In this document: positions 59,516 through 64,000 of the stretch, piece after piece | Layout: each line of letters starts with the position of its first letter | Numbering within the stretch: position 1 is the stretch's first letter | NCBI GenBank assembly: GCA_964019695.1 | Contig: CAXHUL010000220.1 | Coordinates: forward strand, 94,507-158,506 | DNA from: Loripinus fragilis | Lineage: Eukaryota; Mollusca; Bivalvia; Lucinida; Lucinidae | Reading direction: 5' to 3' | Length of the DNA: 64,000 bases | Program-made: the position numbers and the translations under genes | Notes under the pieces: model-generated | Database searches by the model: none | Told to the model about the DNA's origin: nothing | The model's input: the letters and a program-made list of their open reading frames with translations, nothing else

Positions 59516-59733
59516 TACTGTAAATCCGGAAATTTTCGCGAGAATTTTATTTCGCGAAAAGCGTTCAAACACATATTTGCGACGCTAAAATCGCTACTAG
59601 GGCATGGTTTACCTATATCAGTAAACTACAGAGTGATTTCGGCATTTCGCGAGCATTTTATTTTCAAGAAACTTCGCATATGCGAAGTTTCGCGAAAATA
59701 AACCCTCGCGAAAAAAATTTCCGAATTTATAGT
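59516..59733. mobile_element. Palindromic MITE-like element (TACTGTAAATCCGG family), 218 bp
   Basis: The left end reads TACTGTAAATCCGGAAATTT then TCGCGAGAATTTTATTTCGC. The right end reads GCGAAAATAAACCCTCGCGA then AATTTCCGAATTTATAGTA, an imperfect reverse complement. CTTCGCATATGCGAAG forms an inner palindrome. The related copy at 45225 is split by a SINE. Confidence 0.82.
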
Positions 59734-60413
59734 ATTTGATTTTATAACTGCCAATAATAGGCGTAGCTACCATATACGCAAAAACGCATTTGCGTACACT
59801 TTTGAACTAAATAGAATTACATGGGATTAATCTATCCCAGTTCTGAAGGTTTCTTGATGATACGCATACAAAATGTGTGTTATAAAGCAATTCTGATGTG
59901 TACAATTCCTACCAATTTTGGTAGGGTTTATATTTGATGGCATTATCTGCTCTACATGTAAGCCCCCCTTTAAGGGTTGAACACCAATTAACGAAGTGAA
60001 AGAGGTCCTGATTCATAAAGATTTAACACTGTCCTCCATTTCCAAGAACGTGCTTAACATGTCAAAAAGCGCAGATCCTGATGAGACGCCGCGTTATGCG
60101 GCGTCTCATCTGGGTCTATACTATTTGTAAATGCTCCTTTTTTGAAGTTTTTGCACAATTCCACAATTGCGTACATTGTACGCACATGCCAAGAGTATAA
60201 TAATTTGGACTTATAAGTTCCTGAGCAAGTACAATTGTGCATCAGACAAACAAATTACAACATTTATATTTACATCTGTCTGTCTGCCTTGCTTTCGCCT
60301 ATATTCTTTCCATGGCTTCATTTCGATGTATTGATCTACTGTTATTGTATAAGTCAAGACATACGGGCCTCAGAGAATCACATAATTCTTAATTACCCAT
60401 AATACTAGTGAAA
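59734..60413. other. Spacer with a perfect GC-rich hairpin
   Basis: At 60080-60110 GATGAGACGCCGC and GCGGCGTCTCATC form a 13-bp perfect stem around GTTAT, flanked by CAGATCCT and TGGGTCT, so it belongs to the GATCCAGATC-type palindromic modules. Otherwise nothing coding. Confidence 0.7.
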
Positions 60414-60608
60414 ATGGCCAGTGAATTCCACACCATAGATCACATGCTGGAAGACAAGACAAATTACATATACATATGTGAACGATTTAATCCAATCAAT
60501 CAGCCCGCTCATCATCAGAGAGATGGTATGAACAAATACCATCACGTCACGTACATTAAAGAATCACTGGAAGGTGATGTACAACTGCAGCAAATGCGCA
60601 AAATATGA
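60414..60608 (+). other. Short protein-like ORF, unknown
   Basis: ATG in good context (GAAAATGGCC) opens 64 codons: MASEFHTIDHMLEDKTNYIY, then HHVTYIKESLEGDVQL and a stop after MRKI. It is hydrophilic with mixed composition. A similar short frame with ATG at 61434 (MASVKGTHLPCQGENN ... DSPFADEFL) follows. They might be small genes, exons or relicts. No splice pattern ties them together and no family is recognised. Confidence 0.2.
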
Positions 60609-61783
60609 AACCTGTGCAATTATGGACTGTTTTAATTTTTGTATGTTGCCTGCAATTGCTACCACTTGTACCACATGCATTATTAACCTATTTTAGCTGA
60701 ATGGGATTTCCCACTCTAATCAATTGGGCCAAACCATTTCCGTTTTAAGGGTTGTTGGATGGTATTTTTCATTTATTCAAATTTTAATTGTACCATCTGT
60801 AAGCAAACAGTGGAAACCCTGCTTTTAATCATAGCACAAAAATACAGTTATCAATTATACATAATTGTAGACAAATGCCCTCAAAATTTGTGCAAGCTGA
60901 ATAGGAGTCTGGTCAAGGTCCTTTGTTACTTGTATAATAAACTTTCATGCAAACACATAGAACAAAAAATACTTATCAGTTCCACAAGTGTAGGATCAGC
61001 TATATCATATTTCCGTAAGCAACAGAGAAGACCCTGATCTGGGTCTGTTCTGTTTGCAAAAAAGCGTTAAAATGCGTCTCTATGAGGTAAATGGTTAAAC
61101 CAAGGATTAACAGTACAAGTACCACGAAAGCAAGATGCTAGGTAGTGTCGAGATGTATCGCACTTCCCAATGGAATCCGTAATATTATTTGTTAATTGAT
61201 GTAATGCAAACAACTAAATAGATATGCATCCTACCAAATGAATAAATACCTTTAGCAACCAAGGATTACTTATAACACTCAGAGCACTAGAAATAAAATA
61301 CAACTGCTTTTCACTTTTTTGTCAATTTTTCAGTATGATTTACAAGCCATTTTCCAGTATAGTGAGAAATAGTTAGAAAGGGAAATTGTATGAGGCCCAG
61401 GCCCAGGGTCTCATAAGTGTGTTTCCCTGGATTATGGCGAGCGTAAAAGGAACCCATCTCCCTTGTCAAGGTGAAAATAATAAGGATAATGGAAAATCAA
61501 ACCTATATTATGAATTCAAAGATGTAGACAGACACAATCTCAAAGATTCTCCTTTTGCTGATGAATTCTTGTAGCTAAAGCTTATTGATTGGTTGTAAAC
61601 TATAGTAAACTATAGTTTTAATACACTAAAAGTGCATTCTTTTTTCTAAATGAAACACTTCCAAAAACAAGTAAATCTGATCTTGTAAATGCCACAATCA
61701 AACATCAGAGATTACAGTAAATATAGTGAGTATATATGATCAGGAACTACCACAATCACAAACCGCAGACAAAACCTGTGTAA

Positions 61784-62098
61784 AACGGCAAATCAAAAAT
61801 AGACAAAACAAAGATCTTAATGACAAATGGTAATTTAATGAAGGTCGAAAGTATTGCAGAATGCTCCCCAGAGAAAGCTAAACAAATGTACGACTAAATT
61901 AAAGATTTGGTAACAATGCATCAAACAAGAAAACGTGAAAATGGACCAGGACATGCAAAGTGGGCAATTGACAGATTGGACAGAACAAATCCTGTACGTT
62001 TTATACTACCAGTGGAAGAACCAGAAGTACACGCCTTTCATAGCATAAGCTGTGAATTTAGAAATGTGGACCTTCCGCATACGCATATGCTCAAATAG
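61784..62098 (+). pseudogene. Relict coding frame with one internal stop, unknown family
   Basis: The frame from 61784 to the stop at 62096 has 105 codons with a single TAA (61895-61897). It reads KSKIDKTKILMTNGNLMKVE, SIAECSPEKAKQMYD, stop, then IKDLVTMHQTRKRENGPGH, AKWAIDRLDRTNPVRFILPV and FHSISCEFRNVDLPHTHMLK. The composition is strongly protein-like on both sides of the stop, which suggests a nonsense-mutated coding remnant. Its first third is shared with the minus strand at 33612-33685, where the frame KLLLTNGSLMKVESIAECSP is also open, so this is a dispersed coding fragment, probably from a mobile element or a multicopy gene. Confidence 0.45.
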
Positions 62099-62987
62099 TC
62101 AATTGTGCTTACGATAAGATGTAGCACACACCAGTTCTATTAAAAGTTCTAGATCGATAGAAATATTATTAGTAGACTTTCAATGATTTAAGATATAGCA
62201 CGGGGTGCAGAGAATGTGACGAGATTGTATATATGCCTAGTCTGATCTTACAGTAGGAACGCAAAGAGCGTATTTTGAGTTAAAGTATTTTAAAATTGTA
62301 AAAATGCGCGACGCAAAATATTCCCTCAAAATGGCGGCCGAAAAATGGCGCCAAATATTCCCTTTTTTAAACGCTCTTTATTCTTAATTTGTAATTAATG
62401 ACAGTGTATTCTCGCTATATATTTAGATTCTGCAACCTTTAATCACCAATTTCCTTTTTTGAAAGAGGTTAATGATATATTGCTTTGCAACGAAATCAAG
62501 CTCTGAAATGCACCACCTTCAGGCGCTTAAAACAGAAATGAAATATAAGCTCTGGCATATAATGGAACGTTTTTTGTCTCCAGAACCGATTTTGATGAAA
62601 TAAATTAAAACATATTCACCTTTGCCCCGTCCATCTTTCAGCTGAGTATAAACGCGGGACAAAGCTCTAAAATGACGTAGTCACTAGTCAATGTTGTCCC
62701 ATATTTACGTCACAATATTACGAGTAAACGTGTTGTAATCGATATGTTTAATCTATAAAAATGTGATTTTAAAGGAATAATGCCAATACATATTCTTCTG
62801 TAAAATGGCGAAGAACTGTGATGTTCAAATACCTTATCTCTGGGGCCTCAGAGGTGCATCCTAGGTATGCAGATTTCATTTTAATTCGTTTCGTTCGCCT
62901 GAAAATGGGCTTTCCCGTTACTTTGTTCCCTTCTTCCCGGGCTGCCGATTCTTCCCCTTTCGACTTTATTCTTTAGTCTTTAAATGT
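62099..62987. other. Non-coding stretch
   Basis: An inverted pair AAAGAGCGTATTTTG (about 62265) and TTAAACGCTCTTTATTC (about 62366) encloses AAAATGGCGGCCGAAAAATGG, forming a small palindromic element of about 120 bp. ATGGCGAAGAACTGTG at about 62804 opens only 19 codons. Confidence 0.5.
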
Positions 62988-63254
62988 CATGCATGTGCAG
63001 ATCCAGAGGGAGGGAGGGGGGGGTCCGGACCCCATCCCTGGTAAATCACAAGTTCTATCAAATTCTATAGAAATTAGCATTTGGACCCCTCCCTCGTAAA
63101 TAGTTGGACCCCTCCCGCATCCCCGGAAAATTTTGGACTAAAAAACCCCAAAACAAACATAAAAAATCAAGGCTGTTTTCTCGCCGTTGGGCTTGGACCC
63201 CCCCCCCCCCCCCCCCCCCTCTTTGACAAAAAAATCTGGATCTGCGCATGCATT
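62988..63254. mobile_element. MITE-like element with GCGGATCCAGAG-type inverted ends, copy 2
   Basis: The left end reads CATGCATGTGCAGATCCAGA and the right end (63235-63254) reads TCTGGATCTGCGCATGCATT. The interior has GGTCCGGACC, as in the copy at 13226, and a run of about 22 C near 63199. The length (267 bp) is close to the other two-ended copy (254 bp). Confidence 0.75.
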
Positions 63255-64000
63255 GACCATTCAACAGCTCACCCCCGGGCTCACCCAATGTCAGAAGGAA
63301 CTATATGGTTATGTCTGTACCTTGGCTGAATTATCCACTAACCATCGAGGCCCTCAAGGGGGGGGGGGGGAGAGGCTGAAATAAATTTGCTTGTTCCCCA
63401 AAAATCGAAAATTTGTTTTCCTGGGTTCCATGTTCCCCAACATTTTCTTTATTTGCTTGTTCCCCTCAAAAGTTGCACTTACCTCCTCTGTTCCCTTGAA
63501 ATAAATGCCCCTTACCCTGTTTCCAAAAACCCATGGAAGGCCTCACCAACCACTAACCTACACCCCACCCTCAATCCTCCTCTTGCTCTTATGTCTTCTT
63601 TTTTCCTAGCTGTTCCCCAATATTCTTTATTTTTGCAGGGATAATCCTGGATGGGCCTAATCCATTTTGTGAGAAAGTTTTATTGCTTTTAGAAAATGGA
63701 CTTTACTTTTGGCTTGGCCCCATATAAATTTCTATTCAAATTTCATGTGAATTTTGCTCTAATGTGGATATTAACTTAAGGATTCTTGGGCCCATCAAAT
63801 TTTGCAAAGGGCCCATAAAAATTTTAAAAGGCCCATTAAAATTTTGAAATTTGCATGACTTTGAATGGGATATATGGGCCATTGGCCCATTTTAAAGGCC
63901 CATCATCATTTTGGGCAAGGATTATCTCTGTTTTTGTTTACTAAACTTTATCTTTTTTGTGGGTAATTTTGGTATGGGTGTGCAAGCCAGTATTTTCAGA
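63255..64000. other. Low-information end of window with GGCCCAT words
   Basis: A G run at 63360, then C-rich sequence. Between about 63788 and 63915 the words GGCCCAT(A/T/C)A and AAAATTTT recur at least six times in direct and inverted order, a degenerate short repeat. No gene is supported. Confidence 0.5.

Noticed and set aside
62804..62865. Small ORF starting ATGGCGAAGAAC as a first exon
   Set aside because: Only 19 codons; donor-like sites exist but there is no signal sequence or other support.

Overview
The window looks like nuclear DNA of an invertebrate animal. It is AT-rich, has intron-like signals (GT donors, pyrimidine-tract/AG acceptors), and is packed with microsatellites, satellite DNA, tRNA-derived SINEs and short inverted-repeat elements. 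No bacterial operon, rRNA, CRISPR array or free-standing tRNA gene is visible. The mix of repeats, and the SWIM-domain gene remnant, resemble what I know of bivalve mollusc genomes. That placement is an inference from memory and was not checked by search.

Layout. Bases 1-10215 are one satellite block of 56/57-bp units. Its first half is a 2550-bp higher-order repeat (array plus a 720-bp spacer) present twice with almost no differences, followed by the first 120 bp of a third copy. From 10.2 to 19.3 kb come non-coding sequence, microsatellites, a small inverted-repeat element, a 597-bp foldback element inserted in an older repeat, and degenerate tandem repeats. A probable first coding exon with a signal peptide lies at 19346-19460 (+). 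The stretch from 19.5 to 32 kb is intron or intergenic DNA holding many copies of one hairpin element and one SINE with target-site duplications.

From 35.1 down to 32.8 kb (minus strand) lie exons of a broken SWIM zinc-finger gene of the kind usually joined to a YqaJ-like exonuclease domain. It carries a frameshift, a nonsense codon and a repeat at its 3' end. A possible coding exon of unknown function lies at 36958-37302. From 40 to 52 kb there are nested and interrupted inverted-repeat elements, including a SINE inside a MITE-like element and a 1.4-kb element with a short relative at 51.7 kb.

The most striking object is 55575-59228: a 3654-bp near-perfect palindrome whose arms meet in a GGY/CCR trinucleotide tract, flanked on both sides by the same 6-bp sequence. 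After it come another palindromic MITE-like element, some short protein-like ORFs including a reading frame with one stop (61784-62098), and an inverted-repeat element at 63 kb.

The window contains little gene content, and I do not see genes working together as a pathway. What is organised here is the repeat landscape: several families built on inverted symmetry, nested in one another.
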